A DNA stretch of 64,000 nt from Megaleporinus macrocephalus (Eukaryota; Chordata; Actinopteri; Characiformes; Anostomidae), in assembly GCA_021613375.1 (NCBI GenBank), contig CM038725.1, forward strand, positions 36,335,954-36,399,953. The letters are read 5' to 3'. The notes beneath the pieces were generated by a model that was not told where the DNA came from, searched no databases, and saw only the letters and a list, made by a program, of their open reading frames with translations. A program made the translations under genes and the position numbers. Positions 1-12,773 of this stretch are shown piece after piece. Positions within the stretch are counted from its first letter, which is position 1. Every line of letters begins with the position of its first letter.

Positions 1-239
1 TTTCATGCAACTTTCATGCAATTCACAAACAATACTGTTCATTTCACAATGAATGTAAGTGTATCAGATGATTATTAAAAAATAAAAATATTAGTATTAA
101 AGTCTATTTTTGTATAGAGGCTTATTTTACATATAGTTCTATTATCAGTAATTCTCAGTCCTCTGTCTAAATCTGGTACGACCACCAATCCAAGTTAAGG
201 ATGTTATTGGACTAATTGGTTGTTAGGACACTCTTGCTC

Positions 240-440
240 AATTGTGATCACAGCTGAAAAACATTCTACTAATAAGTGAGTATAAAAGGGAACAACATTC
301 TAGGTTAGTTTAGTATCTGAAGATCAGCAGTTGATGTCTTGCTGACCGACTCACAATGACCAGAAAGAAACAACTTTCTTTAGAGACCCGTCAGTCCATT
401 GTTGTGTTAAGGAAGAAGATACTCCATTAAAACAAGAACA
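240..440 (+). pseudogene. Tc1/mariner-like transposase 5' remnant
   Basis: From 357 the frame reads MTRKKQLSLETRQSIVVLRKKI and then hits a stop. This resembles the start of the helix-turn-helix DNA-binding region of fish Tc1-like transposases. No downstream catalytic region follows, so it is a truncated relic. Its leader contains CAATTGTGATCACAGCTGAA. Confidence 0.45.
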
Positions 441-1132
441 TTTCACAGGTCTATCTCCCTGAAATACACTTCTTTTGTTTAAATAAATTAAATATACTTT
501 TGATTTATCTAGTCTGTATTGTATCCAATTTTTTTTCTTCTCATATGCATATTTTATTTGTAACTGTACCCCAAGTTTTATTTTATTTCATTTGAGATTT
601 GGGTGTTTTTCTATATCCTTTTTTATTTATTTAATTTTTTAATTATTATTATTATAATTATTATTCAGTTTTGTATTTGTAAAAAAAAAGAAAGATAAAA
701 GATGTTATCTGAAATTTCTTATGTACTGAAATGTGATTTTAAAAAAATAAATAAAAAATAAAGTTGGTTCCTAGTGTAAAGAAAACCAAATTCATGGCTC
801 CCAGATCTCAGGTTCTGTTGCCATTGGTACTGGAGATCGACCGATACATCGAGCTGATATTTGCCCTATTTTTAATATATCGTCATCAGACGATATCAGT
901 GTTTCACAGCACCGATTTAAAGTCAGGCAAGTCCGCGGGCAGCCCTGTGTTATTGGTGCGGTGGAACCGGCTGCTGCCGCCGCATGTGAAGGACCCCCAA
1001 GCCAAAACCTTCGGAACTGTTCAGCCAAATAAGTAAAAAATGAATAATTAATAGTGAACAGTGACGTTTTTAATGAAGCGGTTACGTGTTTCTAGTTCCA
1101 CCGTAGACGTGAACCAGAGCGAATGTTTTACT
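441..1132. other. AT-rich spacer with hAT-like fragment
   Basis: 441-760 is AT-rich without genes. From about 820 the sequence GGAGATCGACCGATACATCG, followed by the palindrome ATATCGTCATCAGACGATAT (about 877-896), looks like the end of a fish hAT-type element. No complete element is visible. Confidence 0.35.
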
Positions 1133-3312
1133 CATTAGCTCCGGGTCTAAAGCTAACTGCTCTAGTGTAATACACACATTAGCTCCGGGGCTAAAGCTAA
1201 CTGCTCTAGTGTAATACACACATTAGCTCCGGGGCTAAAGCTAACCGCCCTAGTGTAATAAACACATTAGCTCCAGGGCTAAAGCTAACCGCCCTAGTGT
1301 AATAAACACATTAGCTCCGGGGCTAAAGCTAACTGCTCTAGTGTAATACACACATCAGCTCCGGGGCTAAAGCTAACTGCTCTAGTGTAATACACACATT
1401 AGCTCCGGGGCTAAAGCTGACTGCTCTAGTGTAATACACACATTAGCTCCGGGGCTAAAGCTAACTGCTCTAGTGTATTAAACACATCAGCTCCGGGGCT
1501 AAAGCTAACTGCTCTAGTGTAATACACACATCAGCTCCGGGGCTAAAGCTAACCGCCCTAGTGTAATAAACACATTAGCTCCGGGGCTAAAACTAACTGC
1601 TCTAGTGTAATACACACATCAGCTCCGGGGCTAAAGCTAACTGCTCTAGTGTAATACACACATTAGCTCCGGGGCTAAAGCTAACCGCCCTAGTGTAATA
1701 AACACATTAGCTCCGGGGCTAAAGCTGACTGCTCTAGTGTAATAAACACATCAGCTCCGGGGCTAAAGCTAACTGCTCTAGTGTAATACACACATTAGCT
1801 CCGGGGCTAAAGCTAACTGCTCTAGTGTAATAAACACATCAGCTCCGGGGCTAAAGCTGACTGCTCTAGTGTAATACACACATTAGCTCCGGGGCTAAAG
1901 CTAACCGCCCTAGTGTAATAAACACATTAGCTCCGGGGCTAAAGCTAACTGCTCTAGTGTAATAAACACATCAGCTCCGGGGCTAAAGCTAACTGCTCTA
2001 GTGTAATACACACATTAGCTCCGGGGCTAAAGCTAACTGCTCTAGTGTAATACACACATTAGCTCCGGGGCTAAAGCTAACTGCTCTAGTGTAATACACA
2101 CATTAGCTCCGGGGCTAAAGCTAACTGCTCTAGTGTAATACACACATTAGCTTCGGGGCTAAAGCTAACCGCTCTAGTGTAATACACACATTAGCTTCGG
2201 GGCTAAAGCTAACCGCTCTAGTGTAATACACACATCAGCTCCGGGGCTAAAGCTGACTGCTCTAGTGTAATACACACATTAGCTCCGGGGCTAAAGCTAA
2301 CCGCCCTAGTGTAATAAACACATTAGCTCCGGGGCTAAAGCTAACTGCTCTAGTGTAATAAACACATCAGCTCCGGGGCTAAAGCTAACTGCTCTAGTGT
2401 AATACACACATTAGCTCCGGGGCTAAAGCTAACTGCTCTAGTGTAATACACACATTAGCTCCGGGGCTAAAGCTAACTGCTCTAGTGTAATACACACATC
2501 AGCTCCGGGGCTAAAGCTAACTGCTCTAGTGTAATAAACACATCAGCTCCGGGGCTAAAGCTAACCGCTCTAGTGTAATAAACACATCAGCTCCGGGGCT
2601 AAAGCTAACCGCTCTAGTGTAATACACACATTAGCTCCAGGGCTAAAGCTAACCGCTCTAGTGTAATACACACATTAGCTCCGGGGCTAAAGCTAACTGC
2701 TCTAGTGTAATACACACATCAGCTCCGGGGCTAAAGCTAACTGCTCTAGTGTAATACACACATCAGCTCCGGGGCTAAAGCTAACTGCTCTAGTGTAATA
2801 CACACATCAGCTCCGGGGCTAAAGCTGACTGCTCTAGTGTAATAAACACATCAGCTTCGGGGCTAAAGCTAACTGCTCTAGTGTAATACACACATTAGCT
2901 CCGGGGCTAAAGCTGACTGCTCTAGTGTAATACACACATCAGCTCCGGGGCTAAAGCTAACTGCTCTAGTGTAATAAACACATCAGCTCCGGGGCTAAAG
3001 CTAACTCTCTAGTGTAATACACACATCAGCTCCGGGGCTAAAGCTAACCGCCCTAGTGTAATACACACATTAGCTCCGGGGCTAAAGCTAACTCTCTAGT
3101 GTAATACACACATCAGCTCCGGGGCTAAAGCTAACTGCTCTAGTGTAATACACACATCAGCTCCGGGGCTAAAGCTAACTGCTCTAGTGTAATAAACACA
3201 TCAGCTCCGGGGCTAAAGCTAACTCTCTAGTGTAATACACACATCAGCTCCGGGGCTAAAGCTAACCGCCCTAGTGTAACACACACATCAGCTCCGGGGC
3301 TAAAGCTGACTG
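1133..3312. repeat. 44-bp minisatellite, about 49 copies
   Basis: The period is 44 bp. Each unit contains TTAGCTCCGGGGCTAA (inverted repeat TTAGC/GCTAA) and AGTGTAATACACA (inverted repeat GTGT/ACAC). Variants alternate between ACTGCTCTAG, ACCGCCCTAG and ACCGCTCTAG, and between ATTAGC and ATCAGC. Some variant strings recur in order, which indicates block duplication. It joins the next array without a spacer. Confidence 0.95.
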
Positions 3313-4506
3313 TTACTCAGACATTACTCAGACATCACTCAGCTATTACTCAGACGTTATTAAGACGTTACTCAGACGTTACTCAGACGTTACTCAGATG
3401 TTACTCAGCTATTACTCAGATGTTACTCAGACGTTACTCAGATGTTACTCAGCTATTACTCGGACGTTACTCGGACGTTACTCAGATGTTACTCGGACGT
3501 TACTCAGACATTACTCAGATATTACTCAGACAGTACTCAGATGTTACTCGTACGGTACTCAGATATTACTCAGACGTTACTAAGACGTTAATCAGACTTT
3601 ACTCAGACTTTACTCAGCTATTACTCGGACGTTACTAAGACGTTACTCAGATGTTACTCAGATATTACTCAGACATTACTCAGACAATACTCAGATGTTA
3701 CTCATAAGGTACTCAGATATTACTCAGACGTTGCTCAGACATTACTCAGACGTTACTCAGACGTTACTCAGATATTACTCAGACATTACTCAGATATTAC
3801 TCCGACATTACTCAGATATTACTCAGACATTACTCAGATATTACTCCGACATTACTCAGATATTACTCAGACATTACTCAGATATTACTCAGACATTACT
3901 AATATTACTCAGACATTACTAATATTACTCAGACATTACTCAGATATTACTCCGACATTACTCAGATATTACTCAGACATTACTCAGATATTACTCAGAC
4001 ATTACTCAGATATTACTCAGACATTACTAATATTACTCAGACATTACTCAGATATTACTCAGACATTACTCAGATATTACTCCGACATTACTCAGATATT
4101 ACTCAGACATTACTCAGATATTACTCAGACATTACTCAGATATTACTCAGACATTACTAATATTACTCAGACATTACTCAGATATTACTCAGACATTACT
4201 AATATTACTCAGACATTACTAATATTACTCAGACATTACTCAGATATTACTCCGACATTACTCAGATGTTACTCATACGGTACTCAGATATTACTCAGAC
4301 ATTACTCAGATATTACTCAGACATTACTAATATTACTCAGACATTACTCAGATATTACTCCGACATTACTCAGATGTTACTCATACGGTACTCAGATATT
4401 ACTCAGACATTACTCAGATATTACTCAGACATTATTCAGATATTACTCAGACATTACTCAGATATTACTCAGACATTACTCAGATATTACTCAGACGTTA
4501 CTCAGA
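3313..4506. repeat. 11-bp minisatellite, about 108 copies
   Basis: The unit is TTACTCAGACA with variants. In the second half, ATTACTCAGAC and ATTACTCAGAT alternate, making a 22-bp higher unit, with occasional shortened ACTAAT units. It abuts a truncated Tc1-like transposase at 4507. Confidence 0.93.
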
Positions 4507-5290
4507 CTCTCAATTGGATTCAGGTCTGGACTTTGACCTGACCTGGATATGTGTATTTGTGAATCAGTCCATTGTAGATTCTGCTTTATGTTTTGTCTTG
4601 TTGGAAGATAAATCTCCGTCCCAGACTCAGGTCTTTTACAGACTCCAACAGGTTCCAGAATGTATTTGGCTTCATCCATCTTCCCATCAATTTGAACCAT
4701 CTTCCCGCCCCTGCTGAAGAAGAGCAGGTCCAAACCATGAAGCTGCCACCACCATGTTCGACAGTGGGGATCATGTGTTCAGAGTGATGAGCTGTGCTTT
4801 GCATTGTGGCCAAAAAGTTGGATTTTGGTTTCATCTGACCAGAACACCTTCTTCCACATGTTTGGTGTGTCTCCCAGGTGGCTTGTGGTAAACTTTAAAT
4901 GAGACTTTTTCTGGAGATCTTTGAGAAATGGCTTTCTTTTAGCCACTCTTCCATAAAGGCCAGATTTGTTCATTGTTGTCCTATGGACAGATTCTCCCAC
5001 CTCAGCTGTAGATCTCTGCAGATCATCCAGAGTGATCATGAGCCTCTTGGCTGCGTCTCAGATCAGTCTTCTCCTCGTTTGAGCTGAAAGTTTAGAGGGA
5101 CGTCCAGGTCTTGGTAGATTAGCAGGGGTCTGATACTCCTTCCATTTCAATATCATTTCTTGCACAGTGCTCCTTGAGATGTTTAAAGCTGGGGAAATCT
5201 TTTTGTCTCCAAATCCGGCTTTAAACTTCTCCACAACAGTATCTCAGACCTGCCTGGTGTGTTCCTTGGTCTTCATGATGCTCTCTGTGC
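4507..5290 (-). pseudogene. Tc1-like transposase pseudogene (minus strand)
   Basis: Fragments in several frames read MKTKEHTRQV near 5276, then ITLDDLQRST, KKVFWSDETKIQLFGHNAKH, GGGSFMVWTCSSSAGAG, RRFIFQQDKT and SPDLNPIESL. These are the HTH, the D-E-T catalytic region, the HGGG motif, the QQD motif and the NPIE motif of Tc1 transposases. Stops and frame changes are present (for example directly after MKTKEHTRQV). The C-terminal end and terminal repeat are lost at the junction with the 11-bp array. Confidence 0.88.
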
Positions 5291-5516
5291 TTTAAACAGA
5301 ACTCTGAGACGATCACAGGGCAGGTGCATTTATACGGAGACCTGATTCCACACAGGTGGATACTATTCATCATCATCAATCATTTAGATCAACAATGAGA
5401 TCCTCAGTGAACGTCTGGAGTTCTTCTGAACTTTTAGTATACCAGAGTAGTCACGTCACAGTATGTTGTCAAATATCATTTCACAGTATCAAGACCCTCG
5501 GTTTGACTCGCTGCAG

Positions 5517-5590
5517 GGGTTCCGTAAGGGAGCAGCCGGCTTTCTGGAGGTCTTTCTGGAGCTGATTGATCTGCCTGTCTTCATAAACGT
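5517..5590 (+). CDS. possible exon, unknown gene
   Basis: Bounded by acceptor-like CGCTGCAG and donor-like GTGAGTG, the segment reads GFRKGAAGFLEVFLELIDLP and then VFIN in one open frame (24 codons plus 2 bases). The amino-acid usage looks protein-like and hydrophobic. I do not recognise a family, and chance is a real alternative. Confidence 0.2.
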
Positions 5591-6377
5591 GTGAGTGAAG
5601 AACATGACTCTGCCAGACGTAATAAAGAAACACGTTCTGGTGGGTGAGCGTGGAGTTCGTTAAGAGACGGCAGAGCTCCTATAGCGCCGTCTCGTCCACC
5701 GCTCAAAGCTCAAGGTTGTGTTTCCATAGTAATTTTTCCTCTGTTGCCATGGCAGATTACGTCCCGTTACGTCTCTATTCTAGATTTCATTTCTCGTGGT
5801 GAGTCTAGTCTAAGATCTTCTGAATCACAGCTCACATGGAGGTAAATGTCTTTGAAGAGTTTGTGTCTTTATCCCTTAACAGGCTGATTAGGTCACTGTG
5901 TCTTTAGAGGGAACCCCACTTGTAAACCTGAATATGATGTAAATTAGTCTAAATAAATATCAGATTTATTTATAAATTAACTCTTTTATTCTAAATATTT
6001 AACATATGGACCTGCTGGGTAGATGAGGTCAGATGGTTTCAAGTCTAAACTGGACTGTGGTGTGAAGGAGTGAGTGTTAGTTACTAACCTAGCTTAAAGA
6101 AAACCATGTACATTGTGTTGTTGATGTTGTTTCAGTGAAAGGCAGTGTGAAGACTGATATTAGTCTAAACAGCTTCACAAACATAAACAAGGAGAATAGT
6201 TAGTGAAGCAGCGTGTGGACCAACACAGCTACCCAAAGACCCCCACTCTGCTCTCCTCACTCCAGTCTGGATGAGTTTGAGTGGTTCAGTAGACCACCAC
6301 TGGTGAGAGACTTGACGGAGGCTGTTGGTTTTAAGCGTAGACTAAACACAATGCAGTGTCACAGTTTCCCCACACAG

Positions 6378-6504
6378 GAAGTCCAGAAGCTCCAGATTAT
6401 GGAGAACCGCGAGAAGAACCGTGAACGTGAACATGAGCTGGACTCTCTTCTGAGAACGTTTAGCGTTAGCGTCAGCTGCTTCTCCTCGTTTGTGGATCCT
6501 GAAG
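6378..6504 (+). CDS. possible exon, charged helical segment, unknown gene
   Basis: After the acceptor-like TTTCCCCACACAG the frame reads EVQKLQIMENREKNREREHE and continues to LDSLLRT. A donor-like GAAG|GTGAAA follows at 6505. The strongly charged, heptad-like composition suggests a coiled coil. No family is recognised, and it may be chance. Confidence 0.2.
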
Positions 6505-6920
6505 GTGAAAGTCCAGTCTTAGTAGTGAACATACTAGTTCACTAATAAAGGAGTGTGAAGCTCAGAGACACTCCCGTTCAGTGTATCGAGCTGTTTACTG
6601 AGTGTGAATGTTTCCTGCTAGAAGGCGGAGCTCCTTTAACAGACACTCTCCTTCTCCGTCAACACCAACACACAGCTTCACAACAACTCCAGCACTGTGT
6701 CACTCTCTCCTCCACCCTCTCTGTTCACCATTTACACTAACGTGGTGTGTGATGTCACCGCTGATGTCAGAAATGTTGAGTTCTAGCTCAAACTGTAAAG
6801 ACTGAACAGTAGCATGTTTAGTAGCTAGCTGAGCTCCAGCGTGACGGCCGGTTACTGCAACCATCTGACGTCACTACCCGCTGATCACGTCAGTAGATAC
6901 AACAATGGAGACCCACGTCC

Positions 6921-7192
6921 AGAAAATCTAATAAATCTGATACTTTTAGTGATTTTTAACAGAAAATCTAATAAATCTGATACTTTTAGTGATTTTTAAC
7001 AGAAAATCTAATAAATCTGATACTTTTAGTGATTTTTAACAGAAAATCTAATAAATCTGATACTTTTAGTGATTTTTAACAGAAAATCTAATAAATCTGA
7101 TACTTTTAGTGATTTTTAACAGAAAATCTAATAAATCTGATACTTTTAGTGATTTTTAACAGAAAATCTAATAAATCTGATACTTTTAGTGA
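6921..7192. repeat. 40-bp tandem repeat, 6.8 near-identical copies
   Basis: The 40-bp unit starts AGAAAATCTAATAAATCTGA. The copies look identical across the array, which suggests very recent expansion or assembly duplication. Confidence 0.95.
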
Positions 7193-7708
7193 ACTTCAGG
7201 CCTAAAAAGCTAACATTTAGGTCTGATGGCCTCCTCCCCAACACCCAGCCAGGAGGAACGTGGGGCGACCACGCTCTAACATTTCAGTCCCTGCAGATGA
7301 ACCTCACTGTGTGGGAGTGGAGATCCATCTTTCATAGTTTACCTCATATTAACAGACCTCGGAGAGAAAACAGTGTAGTGAAGAAGAACTGACCAGCACA
7401 CTTCCTGTCTGGTATGAGTCCGACTTCAGGCCGAAGCTGATCATCTTGATGAAGCCATAACAGAGAAAAGCATGGCTGAAGAACATTGAAGGCTAGCAAA
7501 GCACAAAACAGAGCAATTAGCACGGCTATGCTAATCGCAGTGTTTCAAGTCCTGCTAGCTTCCATTCAATTAGCATAACTATGCTAATTTATGGACTCCA
7601 TGCCCCGAAAACCTTGATTAGTTATTAGACACGCGAGCGTTTATTCCTTCGTTTAAAAGTCTCAAAGCTTTTACCTCTTCAGTGACCGTATAAACAACTC
7701 ATACACAT
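7193..7708. other. unassigned spacer
   Basis: No gene seen. It contains an inverted motif around 7519-7535 (ATTAGCACGGCTATGCTAAT) repeated in looser form near 7568-7588. Confidence 0.4.
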
Positions 7709-10639
7709 CATACATACGTAAACAGTACATACATACATAAACAGAACATACACACGTAAACAGTACATACATACGTAAACAGTACATACATACATAAACA
7801 GAACATACACACGTAAACAGTACATACATACGTAAACAGTACATACATACATAAACAGTACATACATACGTAAACAGTACATACACACGTAAACAGTACA
7901 TACATACGTAAACAGTACATACACACGTAAACAGTACATACACACGTAAACAGTACATACACACGTAAACAGTACATACATACGTAAACAGTACATACAC
8001 ACGTAAACAGTACATACACACGTAAACAGTACATACACACGTAAACAGTACATACATACATAAACAGTACATACACACGTAAACAGTACATACACACGTA
8101 AACAGTACATACATACATAAACAGTACATACACACGTAAACAGTACATACATACGTAAACAGTACATACACACGTAAACAGTACATACATACATAAACAG
8201 TACATACACACGTAAACAGTACATACACACGTAAACAGTACATACATACATAAACAGTACATACACACGTAAACAGTACATACATACATAAACAGTACAT
8301 ACACACGTAAACAGTACATACACACATAAACAGTACATACACACGTAAACAGTACATACACACATAAACAGTACATACACACGTAAACAGTACATACACA
8401 CGTAAACAGTACATACATACATAAACAGTACATACACACAAACAGTACATACATACGTAAACAGTACATACACACATAAACAGTACATACACACGTAAAC
8501 AGTACATACACACATAAACAGTACATACACACGTAAACAGTACATACATACGTAAACAGTACATACATACATAAACAGTACATACACACGTAAACAGTAC
8601 ATACATACGTAAACAGTACATACACACATAAACAGTACATACACACGTAAACAGTACATACATACATAAACAGTACATACACACGTAAACAGTAAATACA
8701 CACATAAACAGTACATACATACATAAACAGTACATACACACGTAAACAGTACATACACACGTAAACAGTACATACACACATAAACAGTACATACACACGT
8801 AAACAGTACATACACACGTAAACAGTACATACATACATAAACAGTACATACACACAAACAGTACATACATACGTAAACAGTACATACATACATAAACAGT
8901 ACATACACACGTAAACAGTACATACACACATAAACAGTACATACACACGTAAACAGTACATACACACGTAAACAGTACATACACACGTAAACAGTACATA
9001 CACACGTAAACAGTACATACACACGTAAACAGTACATACATACATAAACAGTACATACACACGTAAACAGTACATACACACGTAAACAGTACATACATAC
9101 ATAAACAGTACATACACACGTAAACAGTACATACATACATAAACAGTACATACACACGTAAACAGTACATACATACGTAAACAGTACATACACACGTAAA
9201 CAGTACATACACACGTAAACAGTACATACACACGTAAACAGTACATACATACATAAACAGTACATACACACGTAAACAGTACATACACACGTAAACAGTA
9301 CATACATACATAAACAGTACATACACACGTAAACAGTACATACATACATAAACAGTACATACACACGTAAACAGTACATACACACGTAAACAGTACATAC
9401 AAACATAAACAGTACATACACACGTAAACAGTACATACACACATAAACAGTACATACACACATAAACAGTACATACACACATAAACAGTACATACACACG
9501 TAAACAGTACATACACACATAAACAGAACATACATACATAAACAGTACATACACACGTAAACAGTACATACACACGTAAACAGAACATACATACATAAAC
9601 AGTACATACATACATAAACAGTACATACATACATAAACAGTACATACATACATAAACAGTACATACACACGTAAACAGAACATACATACATAAACAGTAC
9701 ATACACACATAAACAGTACATACACACATAAACAGAACATACACACGTAAACAGTACATACACACATAAACAGTACATACATACATAAACAGTACATACA
9801 TACATAAACAGTACATACACACATAAACAGTACATACACACATAAACAGTACATACATACATAAACAGTACATACACACATAAACAGTACATACACACGT
9901 AAACAGTACATACATACATAAACAGTACATACACACATAAACAGTACATACACACATAAACAGTACATACACACGTAAACAGTACATACACACATAAACA
10001 GTACATACATACATAAACAGTACATACATACATAAACAGTACATACACACATAAACAGTACATACACACGTAAACAGTACATACATACATAAACAGTACA
10101 TACATACATAAACAGTACATACATACATAAACAGTACATACACACGTAAACAGTACATACACACGTAAACAGTACATACATACATAAACAGTACATACAC
10201 ACGTAAACAGTAAATACACACATAAACAGTACATACATACATAAACAGTACATACACACGTAAACAGTACATACACACATAAACAGAACATACATACATA
10301 AACAGTACATACACACGTAAACAGTACATACACACGTAAACAGAACATACATACATAAACAGTACATACATACATAAACAGTACATACACACGTAAACAG
10401 AACATACATACATAAACAGTACATACACACGTAAACAGTACATACACACATAAACAGTACATACACACGTAAACAGTACATACACACGTAAACAGTACAT
10501 ACACACATAAACAGTACATACACACGTAAACAGTACATACACACGTAAACAGTACATACACACATAAACAGTACATACACACATAAACAGAACATACACA
10601 CGTAAACAGAACATACACACATAAACAGAACATACACAC
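7709..10639. repeat. 19-bp minisatellite, about 154 copies
   Basis: The unit is ACATACACACGTAAACAGT with CACG/TACG/TACA and CAGT/CAGA variants. Because 19 is not a multiple of 3 and the unit has no minus-strand stop in any frame, all three minus frames stay open for over 1,100 codons. These open frames are an artefact, not genes. Confidence 0.96.
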
Positions 10640-11268
10640 CAATATATAACTGCCAATACCGATACCGATATATAACTGCCAATACCGATACCGATACTGA
10701 AATATAACTGCCAATACCGATACCGATATATAACTGCCAATACCGATACCGATATATAACTGCCAATACCGATACTGAAATATAACTGCCAATACCGATA
10801 CCGATATATAACTGCCAATACCGATACTGATATATAACTGCCAATACCGATACCGATACATAACTGCCAATACCGATACCAATATATAACTGCCAATACC
10901 GATACCGATACCAATATATAACTGCCAATACCAATACCGATACTGATATATAACTGCCAATACCAATACCGATACTGATATATAACTGCCAATACCAATA
11001 CCGATACTGATATATAACTGCCAATACCAATACCGATACTGATATATAACTGCCAATACCGATACCGATATATAACTGCCAATACCGATACCGATATATA
11101 ACTGCCAATACCGATACCGATATATAACTGCCAATACCGATACTGATATATAACTGCCAATACCAATACCGATACTGATATATAACTGCCAATACCGATA
11201 CCAATATATAACTGCCAATACCGATACCGATACCGATATATAACTGCCAATACCGATACCGATACCTT
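10640..11268. repeat. 26/32-bp tandem repeat with nested ATACCG hexamers
   Basis: Units read ATATATAACTGCCAATACCG followed by one or two more ATACCG/ATACCA/ATACTG hexamers, so length varies in 6-bp steps. The same hexamer occurs in single-copy hAT-like sequence just downstream (11530-11560), suggesting the array grew inside that element. Confidence 0.93.
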
Positions 11269-11861
11269 ACAAGTACTACATGTAGCCTTTTATGCTGTTC
11301 GGCGTTTCCTAAGAGAAAAATCTCCACACAACCGACATTTTTCAGCCAGCTGAAGACTGAAGCTGCTGGGAGTTCAAGGTAAACTGTGGAACTGGAATCT
11401 GGATCACTGGTGCGTTTCGTGTTAACGTTACAGTGGGTTTATTGTCCAGCTCAAGCTGTGGACTGGAAAACGGATCGGTAAGTGGATCGACCACATTCGC
11501 CCGATATCCGATACGTTAAATTACGTCAATATCGATACCGATACCGATATTGTATCGGATCGGTCCCATCTCTACAAATGCAGCAAACGAACCTTAACGT
11601 ATGTCAATACCGATCAAGTTCAACTTCATAAAACCTTATAACCTGCAAGTATTAACAGGTATTTCAGGCTTTAGCATGTGTTATGAAATCCATGACTTCG
11701 GGAGCTGAAAGACTAATATAACATAAAACGCTTCCATGACTTGTCAGAATCACATGCTCCACACCTTCACTGCAAATCTATAGAAACTAAGACAGCTTCA
11801 GACTGAAGACAGCTTCAGACAGACCATCAACCTTCTAGATCTTCCTTCTAGATGAACATTC
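11269..11861. mobile_element. hAT-like fragment and spacer
   Basis: 11480-11575 contains CCGATATCCGATACG, repeated CCGATA, and the terminus-like ATCGGATCGGTCCCATCTCTA. This is typical of one end of fish hAT-type elements. No transposase frame or paired end is visible. The remainder to 11861 is unassigned. Confidence 0.5.
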
Positions 11862-12250
11862 ACAACAAAAACACTGGACGTTTCCTCACTACTAAATATT
11901 CCACAGTGGACTGTCAGTGGTGTTCTAACAAAGTGGAAGTGATTGAGAACGACAGCAACTCCGCCACCAAGTGGTAGAACACGTAGAATGACAGAGCAGG
12001 TCAGCGGATGCTGAGGAGCATAGAGCACAGAGACCACCAACTTTCTACAGAGTCCATCACTACAGACCTCAGAACAGGGCACACAGATGTTCTTCTGGAA
12101 GAACGGTCAAACATTCCCGTAAACACTCTCCTAAACTGTGTGGAGAAACTTCCCAGAAGAGCTGAAGCTGTTGTAGCTGCAGAGGTTGGGCCGACATCGT
12201 ATTAAACCCTATGGATTAAGACTGGGACGTCACTCAAGTTCATATACGTT
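11862..12250 (+). mobile_element. internally deleted Tc1-like element, same family as the copy at 36.4 kb
   Basis: The 5' part (AAATATTCCACAGTGGACTG onward, then a frame starting [20 protein letters not shown]) matches the copy at 36600-36778. It then jumps to sequence matching 37365-37505 (GTTCTTCTGGAAGAAC, TAAACCCTATGGATTAAGA). The catalytic centre is missing, so it cannot encode a working transposase. Confidence 0.82.
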
Positions 12251-12773
12251 TTAGGCACTCAAGAACATTAATATATTTAAAACTCCTTTTCCCATAATAC
12301 CCCTCACCAACAGGCCACCAACCCATGTCCACCACCAGCCAATCACAGAAGCTCCTCAACAGAGTTCTAACCACTCACACCAGCTCATTTAACTTGTTTG
12401 TATATATACTGGTTAGAGATGGAAGGATCGATCGGCTATGTATCAGTATCGGCCAATTTTGAATCAAAATATGTGATCGGCCGATATTTCTCCAATTTAG
12501 CCGATCTCTTAAACAAATGAGCCCAATTTGCAGCTAGCGTTTCGTTGAAACCTCCTCCATGAAACTCCCTCCGGCCAAGCAATTCCTATCTGAACCACTA
12601 GGTGGAAATACATACTGTTTCATTTTCCACAGACTGACTAACCACAGCCAGAGTGATTGAGTTTAGAGTTCTAGATAAGCAGCTCTTCTCGGCTGTAGAA
12701 GACGTTCATTCTGCTGCTTAATGTTCCAGAAATTCTTTCTTTATATCTTTTCTCCAGTTCTTATTTTTTCCTT
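12251..12773. other. spacer with hAT-like terminus
   Basis: Around 12412-12490 the sequence TAGAGATGGAAGGATCGATC followed by repeated CGGCCGATAT looks like a hAT end, in the orientation opposite to the one at 11575. No gene is seen. Confidence 0.4.

Larger units (their letters stand above)
5291..6920. other. unassigned single-copy stretch
   Basis: No recognised gene. Two short exon-like plus-strand segments are described separately (5517-5590 and 6378-6504). The rest has no clear repeat or coding signal. Confidence 0.5.

Noticed and set aside
1133..3312. CRISPR-like array (regular palindromic repeats)
   Set aside because: There are no unique spacers between repeats, and the context is a eukaryotic genome; it is a minisatellite.
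3398..4541. L-L-R-Y-Y-S-D-I-T-Q-T repeat frames
   Set aside because: 11-bp tandem repeat read in frame every 33 bp.
7671..11327. Three overlapping minus-strand open frames of about 1,180-1,220 codons (V-C-T-V-Y-V-C-M-Y-C repeats)
   Set aside because: They come from a 19-bp tandem repeat without stops in any minus frame. All three frames are equally open, which is not coding behaviour.
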